Assembly: GCA_949316495.1 (NCBI GenBank)
Contig: OX439004.1
Coordinates: forward strand, 55,150,159-55,214,158
Source: Amphiduros pacificus
Lineage: Eukaryota > Annelida > Polychaeta > Phyllodocida > Hesionidae
Direction of reading: 5' to 3'
Length of the DNA stretch: 64,000 nt
In this document: one piece after another, positions 42,737-54,887 of the stretch
Numbering within the stretch: position 1 is the first letter of the stretch
Layout: every line of letters starts with the position of its first letter
Notes under the pieces: generated by a model
Databases searched by the model: none
What the model saw: only the letters and a program-made list of their open reading frames with translations
Told to the model about the DNA's origin: nothing
Position numbers and translations under genes: made by a program

Positions 42737-43232
42737 GCTGAGGGTGTATCCAGGGTTGAGGGTGGATCCAGGGTTGAGGGTGTATCCAGGGCTGAAGGTT
42801 TATCCAGGACTGAAGGTGGATCCAGGGTTGAGGGTGTGTCCAGGGTTGAGGGTGTATCTAGGGTTGAGGGTGTGTCCAGGGTTGAGGGTGTATCCAGGAC
42901 TGAAGTTGGATCCAGGGTTGAGGGTGTGTCCAGGGTTGAGGGTGTATCCAGGGCTGAGGGTGTGTCCAGGGTTGAGGGTGTGTCCAGGGTTGAGGGTGTA
43001 TCCAGGGTTGAGGGTGTGTCCAGGGTTGAGGATGTGTCCAGGGTTGAGGGTGTATCCAGGGCTAAGGGTGTATCAAGGGCTGAAGGTGTATCCAGGGTTG
43101 AGGGTGTGTCCAGGGTTGAGGGTGTGTCCAGGGTTGAGGGTGTATCCAGGGCTGAGGGTGTATCCAGGGCTGAAGGTGTATCCAGGGTTGAGGGTGTGTC
43201 CAGGGTTGAGGGTGTATCCAGGGCTGAGGGTG
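42737..43232 (+). repeat. Minisatellite, 18-bp G-rich unit, about 27 copies
   Basis: The unit is TCCAGGGTTGAGGGTGTA, with GGCTGA, GGACTGA, GTGTG and GGATC variants. Paired GGG runs repeat on the + strand. Three frames are open because 18 is a multiple of 3. Confidence 0.95.
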
Positions 43233-45740
43233 TACAATATCTATAAGAATCTATGCAAGTCATTTTTAAACTCAAAGCAAAAACTGCCACTTGCATCACC
43301 AGATGATTGAAATGATTTTACAAATGAGCGACTGTGCCCTACTAATCAAGGTTTAGATAGAATGTATTAGTGCTTTGGATATGAATAATTATGAAATATT
43401 GACAACTACAATCATGGCAATTGTGAACTGAGAGGCATTTCACGAGGAGAGATGGGAGACATTGAGAGCTGAGTTGGTTGATATTATGATAATCCCACAT
43501 TTACCATAACTGACCTCGTAAGTCTGAGCACTCTCAACAGCAGTTATATTAGGTCTGTTGTTGATTTGAGGCAAAAGTTACTAACATCACAGTCACCAGC
43601 AAATTCTATTGTAATGCATCTACAGTAACATTTGCTATAAACTATTTTATCATTATTTAATCTGTACAATTTATATTAAAACTGTAACAGGAACGTCAAG
43701 TTGGCATTTGGTCCACTAGAATACATTAATTCTTGTGATTTGCAAAATGTATACCTTTAATATAAAAGCTTATTATTGTGGCAGCTCTGAAGTCGAAATA
43801 TGAATAAAACATGTTGGTATAAGCCCAAGAAATAAAGGAATAACATATTTTATTCAAATGTTTGGTTAATTATAAACAGTTTATCAATTTTATCATCATC
43901 ATCTACAGTACATATATCTTATGTATTTTTTGGTTGATTTTAGGGGGATAGCTTGAATGTATCATGACCACATATCTATTGGAGTATGTAATAATTATGA
44001 CTCATGTAAAAGTGACATTATTCAAGAATGGAGAGGTGATATGAATGAAGAGACAAGCAGTAATGTTGCTGTGCTAAATGAATTGATTGATATGAGGGAT
44101 GGCAGAAAAGAATGTGATATTGTAAATATGGACGAGATTTTATATATTATTGAAGATATATGTGTTAATTGAATATGTAATGTTTTTTACTCTTTTTTTT
44201 TATGTTACTTGTACACTTTTATTTTAACCATTGAACTGTCAATTGAAATGCCATGTAAAAATGTGCGAATAAAGATACTATATATATTTAAGCTTTCTCC
44301 CAAAACTGATTGCGACCACTGTGATTTCATGAAAGCTTCAAGATCATATAAACCTTTCTGTGTCACTACTAAATATACATGAGTAAACAAATGTTGTGGA
44401 AATGATATTTTTATGCCCAAAAGCTCTCTCTGTCTGGACCATGAAAATAAAGTATGAATGTTTAAAAAAAGATATTTCTTAAAAGATGTGATCTCATCAT
44501 CGAAAATACCTTTCTTGTTTCTTTAATATTTTTCATGAAATTGATATAAAATGACCTCAAATTCAGTTGTACTGCCATATATGAATAAAAAGCTTTCAGC
44601 CAAACGAGAATCTTTTTTTATTTTTTTTTTGTTAATGTGCAATGTTGTAGATCATAGGAAAGTTTGTATTTCATAAAGTATTTCTAAGCTCGCTTACACC
44701 AGCAGGTTGATCTGTAAAGCCTGTTCCCGCGGCTCTTCAGATCGACCTATTGCTTCTGTTGGAAATACAGTGATATAGCGTCGCTTTAATTACATGAAGC
44801 CACAACATACAAGCAGGCATTAACAAAATTAATGGAAGATAAAAAGCTTAATGGGTATTATGTGTCTTCCCAGGCATGTGGTGCACAGGTGTTTCAGACT
44901 GAAAAAGGATACAGGTATATAGAGATAGTGTGTTTCAAAGATTTAAAATCCTCTCCAACTTCCATCTAGTTAAACTAATGCATCATTCTTTTTCTATGAA
45001 AGATGAGACATGTTCCCAAGACATAATCTGCGATGAGTATAATCTAAAGTCAGAGCACAGAATAGGATATTTGCACTGTGTGGAGCATAACCAAGGGGTC
45101 ATCACCCAATAGGGTAATACCCAGGGGTCAGTGCACTTAATAGACTATCGCTTAGGGGTTTGTGGTCTTAGTAGTCGGCGGTAGGGGGCAGCACAGCTAA
45201 GTAGATTTTGTGCTGTAATCCGGGCTGTAGATGCAGGTCATGACATATATATGTGATAGATGGCCTTCTCTCCACACATCTAATCCCATTGAGTGTCTTA
45301 GCTTTTCTGCTCAACTGGATTTGACTGATCAGCTGACATATCGGCCTGGTGGCTTGCTCCCACCAGACACCGCCCCACTCTCAGGCTATGCTGTCACATG
45401 GCCCAACCTCTCCCCCTCGTGCACCTTAACTTCCTGCCGGCTTACACTCACAGCCACAACGCTTTGATGAATGCTAAAATGCATATAACATGTTTATATT
45501 TCATTTTTAGTACAATAATGATAAATGTACGCAATGTATCAATGACACGGTCCTAAAGTTGACCTCGCTGCTGCTAGAAACACCTCCTCCTTTGTGTTCG
45601 ATAATAAACACATGGCAACTTGACGTAGCTTTCCATATTGCATAGAATGTAGGATTATTGTAGTCAGGAAATCAACGAATACTGGCACAATCTACATGGA
45701 AAAAACTGCTGTCGGCTACACAGGCATGGATAGCTCGAGA
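43233..45740. other. AT-rich non-coding DNA, no gene recognised
   Basis: Mostly AT-rich with several AATAAA hexamers. A 71-codon ORF at 43957-44172 has no recognisable domain and an in-frame stop just before its ATG. A GC-rich hairpin lies at 44699-44762 (see findings). Confidence 0.4.
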
Positions 45741-45744
45741 TCCA

Positions 45745-46225
45745 GCTGGAGTTTATGTAGTGCCAGCTGGAGTTTATGTAGTGTAAGCTGGAGTTTATGT
45801 GGTGCTAGTTGGAGTTTATGTAGTGCCAGCTGGAGTTTATGTGGTGCCAGCCGGAGTTTATGTGGTGCTAGTTGGAGTTTATGTAGTGCCAGCTGGAGTT
45901 TATGTAGTGCCAGCCGGAGTTTATGTAGTGCCAGCTGGAGTTTATGTAGTGCCAGCTGGAGTTTATGTAGTGCCAGCCGGAGTTTATGTAGTGCCAACTG
46001 GAGATTATGTAGTGTCTTCTGGAGATTAGGTAGAGCCAGCTGGAGATTATGTAGTGCTAGCTGGAGTTTATGTAGTGTCTGCTGGAGTTTATGTAGTGCC
46101 AGCTGGAGATTATGTAGTGTCTGCTGGAGATTATGTAGTGCCAGCTGGAATTTATGTAGTGTCAGTTGGAGTTTATGTAGTGCCAGCTGGAGTTTATGTA
46201 GTGCCAGCTGGAGTTCATGGAGTCT
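45745..46225 (+). repeat. Minisatellite, 21-bp unit, about 23 copies
   Basis: The unit is CTGGAGTTTATGTAGTGCCAG with GTGTCTG, GTGCTAG, CCGG and GATTATG variants. The long + frames over it (Ser-Leu-Cys and Val-Tyr-Val repeats) are artefacts of a unit length divisible by 3. Confidence 0.95.
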
Positions 46226-46881
46226 TTGGTCAGCTCACAGTTTATAGACAACTACAAAAATATTAAACTGATGGAATACCTTGGCCAGATGGAAATTACT
46301 GGCATAATATTGTATACAGGTTTATGGAGTGCTCTTCTGTCATCACCAAAGCCATCAACCATCCATATTTTCATAATACCTCAAATGATAATCTGATATG
46401 TTAGTTGAACACCTGCGAGTTATAGGAGAGTTTGCCTCTATTTACTTCTCCCAGTTAGATATACAATTCTGAACAGAATGAGTAAAGTCATTAAACTAAA
46501 GCAACATTCCCACAATTAAAGCGGAGAGGAAGACAATGCACCTGCTGCCCGCGATACGCCGGCAGAGGGCACTGTCCGACTCATTTGTCTTTCTGTTTCG
46601 TTGTTTGGTACAACCTGCGTCGCGACACATTGTCCCAGGCAGAGCACACCCGGCGCCCTCTGCCGATCAAGGTCATTCAATTAGAAAAACAAAACAATGT
46701 CAGAGATATACAGACAGGAATCTGGGTGGGCTTTCCAGGTGTGCCTTTGATTTCCGTATGCAGTATGTTTCTATCTGGACAAATGTAACTTCCCATGATG
46801 TAAACGTGTCCTAAACGTCCAACAGCTTGATTAGCATTTCTACCTATGTTTAAAATGGCCAAGTTAATCTAATTAAATTGA

Positions 46882-47200
46882 TGGCCACGGGCCGTGGCGC
46901 AGTTGGATAGAGCGCCAGCTTATTAGCACCAGTTCCTCTGTGGTGATCCAAAGGTCGTGGGTTCGAACCCCGGCCATGCCGAGATTAAACTCAAGATTCA
47001 TTTTTCCATATGAGCTGAGGCCCGTCCCAAAAGGGTTAACCCGTTGTCCTTGTAAATCTGTGACCGGGTGGGTCATGTCAAGGACCTGCGACATGACAAT
47101 TCATTGAGGCAGCACTACATCTGCTACCAGTAGGTCTCATCACGAAATGACTGAAATAATGTTGAATGCGAGGTAAAAAAACCCAAACAAACAAACAAAC
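46882..47200 (+). mobile_element. tRNA-derived SINE with perfect target-site duplication
   Basis: A tRNA-like head starts at about 46888: box A TGGCGCAGTTGG and box B GGTTCGAACCC, with CCCCGGCCATGCC closing it. A tRNA-unrelated body of about 200 bp follows, and the tail is AAACAAACAAACAAAC. The 16-bp direct repeat AATCTAATTAAATTGA flanks it (46866-46881 and 47201-47216) without mismatch, so insertion is recent. Transcription would be by RNA polymerase III, with mobilisation by a LINE elsewhere. Confidence 0.93.
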
Positions 47201-47380
47201 AATCTAATTAAATTGAAAGTTTTGTGATTTGAGGTCATGATGAATGTATGATGAACGAAATAATGATTCAAGCCGTATATATTGAAAAAAATAGTTCAAG
47301 AATACGTTTACGTTGGAATCACTTCCGGGGCTTGGTTTTTGAAATGGATATATGGGGTAAAGCGGATCTGATAAGATCTT

Positions 47381-47383
<3 letters not shown>

Positions 47384-47425
<42 letters not shown>
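47384..47425. repeat. AT microsatellite
   Basis: About 42 bp of pure TA dinucleotide. Confidence 0.95.
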
Positions 47426-47428
<3 letters not shown>

Positions 47429-49100
47429 GGCACATCCGCGTAATAATGCTATCCCATCATGCCCTAAACGGGCAGCCATATTGTTGCGTCTATCAGGAAT
47501 ACCTGCGGGAGGTAGTGTCTGCGCATAACACGACTCCCTCCTGTGACATTGCCGCGTCCCTCTCTCCGTGAACCCATCTGTCTTACCTCAGCAACCCAAC
47601 TTTTCTTATGGGAAATCTGGCACAAGTCCCACTCCTGGCCTTTGTGCATATATAAATGCATTTCACAAAGCTCTTGGCTGCATTGATTGTGTAAGATAAG
47701 CATTACTTATGGAAAGCCATGATGTATTCATGTCAGTGAAATCTAACACGACATTTTCCACTTTTCATCTCCTTTGGGCTCCCAGTTTATTTTACATGTA
47801 ACAATGAATAACTCATCACTCAACCTCTCAATCTTTCGCTTGTGCTAAAGCATGTACACCAATAGAATTTATTAAAGAAAGGCAGACCTCAGATATTGAG
47901 AAATGGATTTTTTGACCCAACCATTTCCTTGAGCAGACTGCGGTCTTTGTGGGCTAGCGTCTCACGTGAGACGCCTGAATAAAACCGGAAGTGTCCTCAA
48001 CCCGACTGCCAAGAGAAGCTTTCATGGCTGGATGCATCCGCCGAGACGCTGAGGACACTTGACTGTCAGCCTGGTCTGTGGTGATGAATATTTGCTAACA
48101 GATCATCCCTTTTATCCCTGTCTAAGGACCCCCGCAGTCTGTAGGAGACTGCCATTCATGAGCCATCAAGCACCTAATCCTGGCCGGATGGGTCTGCCAT
48201 ACCTCCCTCCCTCTCTACACTCATCTGCCAGCTTGCTAATCACAAATATTCTTTATGGCTAGATATGAGCTTTGTGAAGAAGAAGATTATAGGATTAAGT
48301 CCATCAAGGAAAACAGATTTCAACAAAGAGGGTCAAAGGCTTGGTATAAATTATGTGTGAATGTAGGAAGGGTGTTTTGTTATACCATGCGAGGTTCTCA
48401 AATATTTATGCTAGCCTTGGTTGCAGGAATTCTTTGGCTGAAACTACCCACAGGAGAAGAAGTCTATTCACTTCAGAATCCTCTTTGACAGAGGTCAAGG
48501 ACACCTGTATATTATAAATGTCACCATTTGTCTTACATACGGGTCCTTGTGACGTGAGTTGGATTGGCTATTTTTTGTCTATATAAACAAACACAAATGT
48601 AGAGTCACTTTTATCACAAATGACTTACCTCAAACTGCCTTGAGCTGAGAATGTTTACATACGTTTGAGCTCAATCAATCTGTATTAAAAATAGAGGTAC
48701 AAATAAAGTGACACCAATATTTCTAAGAAACATAAACTCCAACAAGTGTTCTTTTTATGCCCATGAAGAAGAGTTAAATAAGACACAGCAAAGCAGGCAT
48801 TTCACAAGCTGACATGGTTGATATTATACAGATGGCCACGCGTCCTCCTTGGTTTGTATTATTACAATTGTATAATGGAAATGAATCCATTTGTCTCCCA
48901 ATAAAATATGATTTTTATATAGATATTGCCTTTAATTATTGTTAATCTCTGTGTTGTATTAAAACAGATGCTTATTTTATTACCTAGATTAAGAGTATAA
49001 TATCATTTCTGGTGATTCATTTTGTCAATCATACAGAATGATATTTATTCCGTTTCTTGGGGTATTAGGAACATATAATGTGTGAAAAACAATCTGTGTG
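47426..49100. other. Unique sequence with palindromes, no gene recognised
   Basis: About 1.7 kb. A 78-codon ORF at 48255-48488 has a hydrophobic segment (IFMLALVAGILWLKL) but no known relatives that I can name. It carries an 18-bp palindrome and a nearby inverted repeat (see findings). Confidence 0.4.
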
Positions 49101-51035
49101 TACCTGGGGTACATCATGAGAGACTATTCCTGGACCCAGTCTGTGGGGGTGTAGCTAGGCATAATGTGGGGAATACAGACTGTACCTGGGGTACATCATG
49201 AGAGACTATTCCTGGACCCAGTCTGTGGGGGTGTAGCTAGGCATAATGTGGGGAATACAGGCTGTACCTGGGGTACATCATGAGAGACTATTCCTGGACC
49301 CAGTCTGTGGGGGTGTGGCTAGGCATAATGTGGGGAATACAGACTGAACCTGGGGTACATCATGAGAGACTATTCCTGGACCCATTCTGTGGGGGTGTAG
49401 CTAGGCATAATGTGGGGAATACAGACTGTACCTGGGGTACATCATGAGAGACTATTCCTGGACCCAGTCTGTGGGGGTGTAGCTAGGCATAATGTGGGGA
49501 ATACAGGCTGTACCTGGGGTACATCATGAGAGACTATTCCTGGACCCAGTCTGTGGGGGTGTAGCTAGGCATAATGTGGGGAATACAGACTGTACCTGGA
49601 GTACATCATGAGGGACTATTCCTGGACCCAGTCTGTGGGGGTGTGGCTAGGCATAATGTGGGGAATACAGACTGTACCTGGGGTACATCATGAGAGACTA
49701 TTCCTGGACCCAGTCTGTGGGGGTGTAGCTAGGCATAATGTGGGGAATACAGGCTGTACCTGGGGTACATCATGAGAGACTATTCCTGGACCCAGTCTGT
49801 GGGGGTGTGGCTAGGCATAATGTGGGGAATACAGACTGAACCTGGGGTACATCATGAGAGACTATTCCTGGACCCAGTCTGTGGGGGTGTAGCTAGGCAT
49901 AATGTGGGGAATACAGACTGTACCTGGGGTACATCATGAGAGACTATTCCTGGACCCAGTCTGTGGGGGTGTAGCTAGGCATAATGTGGGGAATACAGGC
50001 TGTACCTGGGGTACATCATGAGAGACTATTCCTGGACCCATTCTGTGGGGGTGTAGCTAGGCATAATGTGGGGAATACAGACTGTACCTGGAGTACATCA
50101 TGAGGGACTATTCCTGGACCCATTCTGTGGGGGTGTAGCTAGGCATAATGTGGGGAATACAGACTGTACCTGGAGTACATCATGAGGGACTATTCCTGGA
50201 CCCAGTCTGTGGGGGTGTGGCTAGGCATAATGTGGGGAATACAGACTGAACCTGGGGTACATCATGAGAGACTATTCCTGGACCCATTCTGTGGGGGTGT
50301 AGCTAGGCATAATGTGGGGAATACAGACTGTACCTGGAGTACATCATGAGGGACTATTCCTGGACCCAGTCTGTGGGGGTGTGGCTAGGCATAATGTGGG
50401 GAATACAGACTGAACCTGGGGTACATCATGAGAGACTATTCCTGGACCCAGTCTGTGGGGGAGTAGCTAGGCATAATGTGGGGAATACAGACTGTACCTG
50501 GGGTACATCATGAGAGACTATTCCTGGACCCAGTCTGTGGGGGAGTAGCTAGGCATAATGTGGGGAATACAGACTGTACCTGGGGTACATCATGAGAGAC
50601 TATTCCTGGACCCAGTCTGTGGGGGAGTAGCTAGGCATAATGTGGGGAATACAGACTGTACCTGGGGTACATCATGAGAGACTATTCTGGACCCAGTCTG
50701 TGGGGGAGTAGCTAGGCATAATGTGGGGAATACAGACTGTACCTGGGGTACATCATGAGAGACTATTCCTGGACCCAGTCTGTGGGGGAGTAGCTAGGCA
50801 TAATGTGGGGAATACAGACTGTACCTGGGGTACATCATGAGAGACTATTCTGGACCCAGTCTGTGGGGGAGTAGCTAGGCATAATGTGGGGAATACAGAC
50901 TGTACCTGGGGTACATCATGAGAGACTATTCCTGGACCCAGTCTGTGGGGGAGTAGCTAGGCATAATGTGGGGAATACAGACTGTACCTGGGGTACATCA
51001 TGAGGGACTATTCCCAGTTTAAGGGGGTGTAGCTG
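49101..51035 (+). repeat. Satellite-like array, 82-bp unit, about 23 copies
   Basis: The unit starts TACCTGGGGTACATCATGAG and includes CCTGGACCCAGTCTGTGGGG, AGCTAGGCATAATGTGGGG and AATACAGACTG. Variant positions (GTGTAG/GTGTGG/GAGTAG, CAGAC/CAGGC, CAGTCT/CATTCT, TGTACC/TGAACC) change in blocks. The last seven units share GAGTAG. Confidence 0.96.
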
Positions 51036-52802
51036 GACAGGAACAGGGGCTATAATGTTGGGAGTATGATGTCATGATGATGTGATAAAACCTGTTTATT
51101 CCTGTCTGCCGTTGGCCAGAGATGAGGTCAGGCAGAATAATCTGCCCATTGCACAATAGATGCAGATATAAATATTCCATTTATTGAGGTCTATGTCTTG
51201 TAACGGACCTTGTCTTCCTTTTGCCCATCGCCTCCCCTTTTGTGTCGTAAGTACTTTGTCCAATATTGAGCATGTCCTGTGAGGCCACAAACCATTTCCT
51301 TGAGCCATACAATAAATTATGCATTTTTTAAAAGACATTACTCGAATACATCACTCCTCCCTGAAGGGGAAAGATGGACGTTCGGTCGACCCATAAGAAA
51401 GTCAATATAGATATTATATTGCAATAAACGAATGTATCTTGAACTCTCTATCTTGGAAGTCAAGATGATTTATTTCTGAGATAAATGTCAGAGACAAATT
51501 TCCAAGGTTGCCCAGATATACACAAATAACTGTATCAAAAAGACTTTGCCCCATTATGTAGTTGCAGTTTCGTTTGATTGTAACCATGTGGGTATTGTCA
51601 ATATGCAGCAATGGCTTTATCATAGTTAGTGATCCAGTCCTGGTATTAGCTCAACTTGTGCCTCTAAACTCATTAGATGTGCCTTATTGGATTCTGAGGT
51701 TGCTCAGGCGCTCAGTTCCTGTTAATCAAAAAGGAAACCTCTCTCTTTGCCAATCTTGTTAGGTGTTTCGTAGGGCAGACTAGAGGGAATTATCAGTTAC
51801 CCTGTCTCAGGCTTGTTTGCCCTTCCACAAAACCCTGGTATTGTTTATTCATGGCTTGGTGCAGAAAGTCAATACTTGAAGATTGATTGCCCTTTGAAAG
51901 TGTGGGTCTTGTGTTGTCCGCAAGTCAGATAAACGATCGCTGGGAGACCACGAGTCTTAAGCCCACACAAGGCAAAAGGCAGAGCTTTCTTTTGGTACAA
52001 ATTGCCTGACGTCTGTGCGCATTGGTCAGACTGGATGTAATCAGGGTCTGGGGGAGCAACACTCCGGGGCTGCATAAAGGACTGTGTCATGTCACTCACA
52101 GCTTAAAGCTCATTGAAGCCTCTTTGACAAGATACAACTGCCCATCTTCACTCCAATCCACTGATCTAAAGCTTAAATCATACTACAGACATATATAGAT
52201 ACATATACCTCCTATTTGAACCTAAGCATATTACACTATCTGAGCTAGTTATGTGTATGAATCCTATATGAGGACAGGCAGTGACGAGGATGGCTGTGAA
52301 ATGCCTGCATGCTGGAGATAAGCTTACCTTCTCATCTCCTCAGACCCCAGCCAGATCATGTGACACACCTTGCCTATCTGACACAGCTTTCAGGGGGAGC
52401 ACCTTTGAAGCTTGTGGGCTCTGCTGGAAGGTGATAAGACCTGAGGATGAAGCAGACACCTTGAGGCAGGGACGGATGGACCTTCAGGGGAGTGATGCAT
52501 GGGGCATGGGGCGGATCTATATTACACCCCATGATGGTCACAGATCTGTATTTCTCACACTGAATGATTGGTTGTCAAGGATTAGTATCACAATGACTTC
52601 TCTGGGATTAATTGTTTGCAGGCATTACGTTCACTGATCGATTGTCACTCTATCAAATAGGAAGGGTGTATCGATGGTATCACGCCCTCTACTACTGACA
52701 TTTATCTGATTTTGGCCGAATTATAACAGATAAACGAATCTGGCATTATGGAAGACCTATCCCAGACACTAACCAATGTGACATATCAAACAAAACCCCT
52801 GG
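51036..52802. other. Unique sequence, no gene recognised
   Basis: About 1.8 kb. The longest frame (52281-52637, + strand, 118 codons) has no recognisable domain and is not supported as a gene. Confidence 0.4.
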
Positions 52803-53870
52803 TGTGATGGATCTGTGTGATGGATCTGTGTGATGGATCTGTGTGATGGATCTGTGTGATGGATCTGTGCCATGTGTCTGTGCCATGTCTCTGTGTCATG
52901 TGTATGTGTCATGTGTCATGTGTATGTGTCATGTGTATGTGCCGTTTGTCTGTGCCGTGTATCTGTGCTGTGTGTCTGTGCCGTGTGTCTGTGCCGTGTA
53001 TCTGTGCCATGTGTCTGTGCCATGTGTCTGTGCCATGTGTCTGTGCCATGTGTCTATGCCATGTGTCTATGCCATGTGTCTGTGTTATGTGTCTTTGCCA
53101 TGTGTCTGTGTCATGTCTCTGTGTCATGTATCTGTGTCATGTGTTTGTGTCATGTGTATGTGCCGTTTGTCTGTACTATGTGTCGTTGCCATGTGTCTGA
53201 GTCATGTGTCATTGGCACTGACTGAAGGTGGTGTATTACAAATCTCCATAACAGGAGCCTCTGGTATTATGCCATGTCTCTGTGCCGTGTGTCTGTGCTA
53301 TGTGTCTTTGCCATGTCTCTGTGCCATGTGTCTATGCCATGTGTCTGTGCTATGTGTCTTTGCCATGTGTCTGTGTCATGTGTCTATGACATGTGTCTGT
53401 GCTATGTGTCTTTGCCATGTGTCTGTGTCATGTCTCTGTGTCATGTATCTGTGTCATGTGTATGTGCCATCTGTATGTGCCGTTTGTCTGTGCCATATAT
53501 CTGTGCCATGTGTCTGTGCCATGTCTCTGTGCCATGTGTCTGTGCCATGTGTCTGTGCCATGTGTCTGTGCCATGTGTCTATGCCATGTGTCTGTACTAT
53601 GTGTCTTTGCCATGTGTCTGAGTCATGTGTCATTGGCACTGACTGAAGGTGGTGTATCACAAATCTCCATAACAGGAGCCTCTGGTATTATGCCATGTCT
53701 CTGTGCCGTGTGTCTGTGCTATGTGTCTTTGCCATGTCTCTGTGCCATGTGTCTATGCCATGTGTCTGTGCTATGTGTCTTTGCCATGTGTCATGTGTCA
53801 TTGGCACTGACAGAAGGTGGTGTATTACAAATCTCCATAACAGCAGCCTGTGGTATTATCAGGGCAATCT
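52803..53870 (+). repeat. Minisatellite, 13-bp unit, with a repeated spacer
   Basis: It opens with five copies of GTGTGATGGATCT, then continues in the same 13-bp period as GTGCCATGTGTCT and variants. A spacer of about 62 bp (ATTGGCACTGACTGAAGGTG ... GGTATTATGCCATG) occurs at about 53211, 53632 and 53800, so whole segments were duplicated. All three + frames stay open over long stretches (Cys/Val/Met-rich), as expected for a 13-bp period without a stop. Confidence 0.95.
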
Positions 53871-54270
53871 AGTCATCTTTGAAGCCTATGATTGATACAT
53901 ATTCCTGCCCAACAATGCAGCAATCTGCCTGTGCTTAATCATGTCAGATTATCTGTGATTGGTGCCATTGCAGGCTGGTGCGCTGAACTGTTTTGCATTT
54001 TCTACTTTTTTCATGTGATGCAATTAATATGATGATCGTTAGGTGGGACTCTGAGAGTCGACTGATAACTAGAGAGTGGTCATCGTGTGCACTATCATCA
54101 GGCCTGCATATCATCTAATAAATAGATTTCCATCAGCTGAAAATGACTCGGATGCTCAATTAAATGACTTTATAAAGCATTATATAGTACTGTTAGGTCA
54201 GGTGAGACTGATGATGACATCATTGAGGAATACAACATGAAATATTGTTTCTCTATAGCTCTGTTATACC
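53871..54270. other. Unique non-coding spacer
   Basis: About 400 bp between the 13-bp array and the LINE fragment. I see no feature in it. Confidence 0.4.
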
Positions 54271-54289
54271 TCAGCTATCTCAGAGACAA

Positions 54290-54885
54290 ATATAAAGGAG
54301 TGAATCAGACAGATCTGAAAACGGCAAAATCCCTGGATCTGAGGGTATCAATGTTGAATTTTACCAACTGTTTTAGTTGCACATAAAACATTTCTCAATA
54401 GGCAGCATAAACTGTCCTATTGCAAAAGGAGAATTATCTAGTGAACAAAGACTGGGCGTTGTGACACCAATTCCAAAATATGTAGAAAGAAATACTTTTA
54501 ATAATATGGCACCCAATTTTACTTTCAAATGCAGATCATAAACAAACTGCAAAGGTCTTGTCCAGCCATCTCTCTCATTTTATGATCATTTTATTGGCAG
54601 CAACATTCTAATTATAGAAAACACAATGCAGTGAACGTACGTGGAATTTTATCTACAAAACATTAGAAGTCTCCAACTTTGGACCAAGTAATACACCATT
54701 TATGAAAATGTTTTATTGTGTTAATTCAGGTTCGGGTATCAACAATGGGGATATTTCCCAATGGGTTTCAGCCACAAGGACAGTAAGAGGGTGTCTCTAT
54801 GTTTTAATACTTTTGTTGCAGAACTTAAAAGTGGGAAACACCGTAATGATGCTAAGCCATTTTGCAGATGACATCACATCTACCA
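54290..54885 (+). mobile_element. Decayed L1-like LINE reverse transcriptase fragment
   Basis: Pieces in three frames follow L1-type RT in order: ENGKIPGSEGINVEFYQLF (compare K-PG-DG-TVEFY), GELSSEQRLGVVTPIPK (compare G-LS-SQR-GVI-LIPK), NNMAPNFTFKCRS (compare NWRPISLLN), then FGPSNTPFMKMFYCVNSG and INNGDISQWVSATRTVRG (compare I-NNG--S-WF---RGVRQG), ending HFADDITS (the FADD catalytic motif). Several frameshifts and stops make it a fossil. The tail after FADD passes straight into the 17-bp array. Confidence 0.75.
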
Positions 54886-54887
54886 TC

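Noticed and set aside
43957-44172. Small protein of 71 codons followed by AATAAA
   Set aside because: No recognisable domain, in-frame stop just before the ATG, and AT-rich surroundings with many AATAAA words.
46888-46980. Functional tRNA gene
   Set aside because: Box A and B are present, but the sequence continues as a SINE body with a tail and target-site duplication; the anticodon arm is distorted.
48255-48488. 78-codon frame with one hydrophobic segment
   Set aside because: No known relatives recognised and no promoter or splice support; kept only as a note.
52281-52637. 118-codon frame in unique DNA
   Set aside because: No domain recognised, no splice or codon-use support; length is within chance for this composition.
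52843-53646. 267-codon Cys-rich repeat protein
   Set aside because: All three + frames are open because of the 13-bp period; the same residue pattern cycles through each frame.
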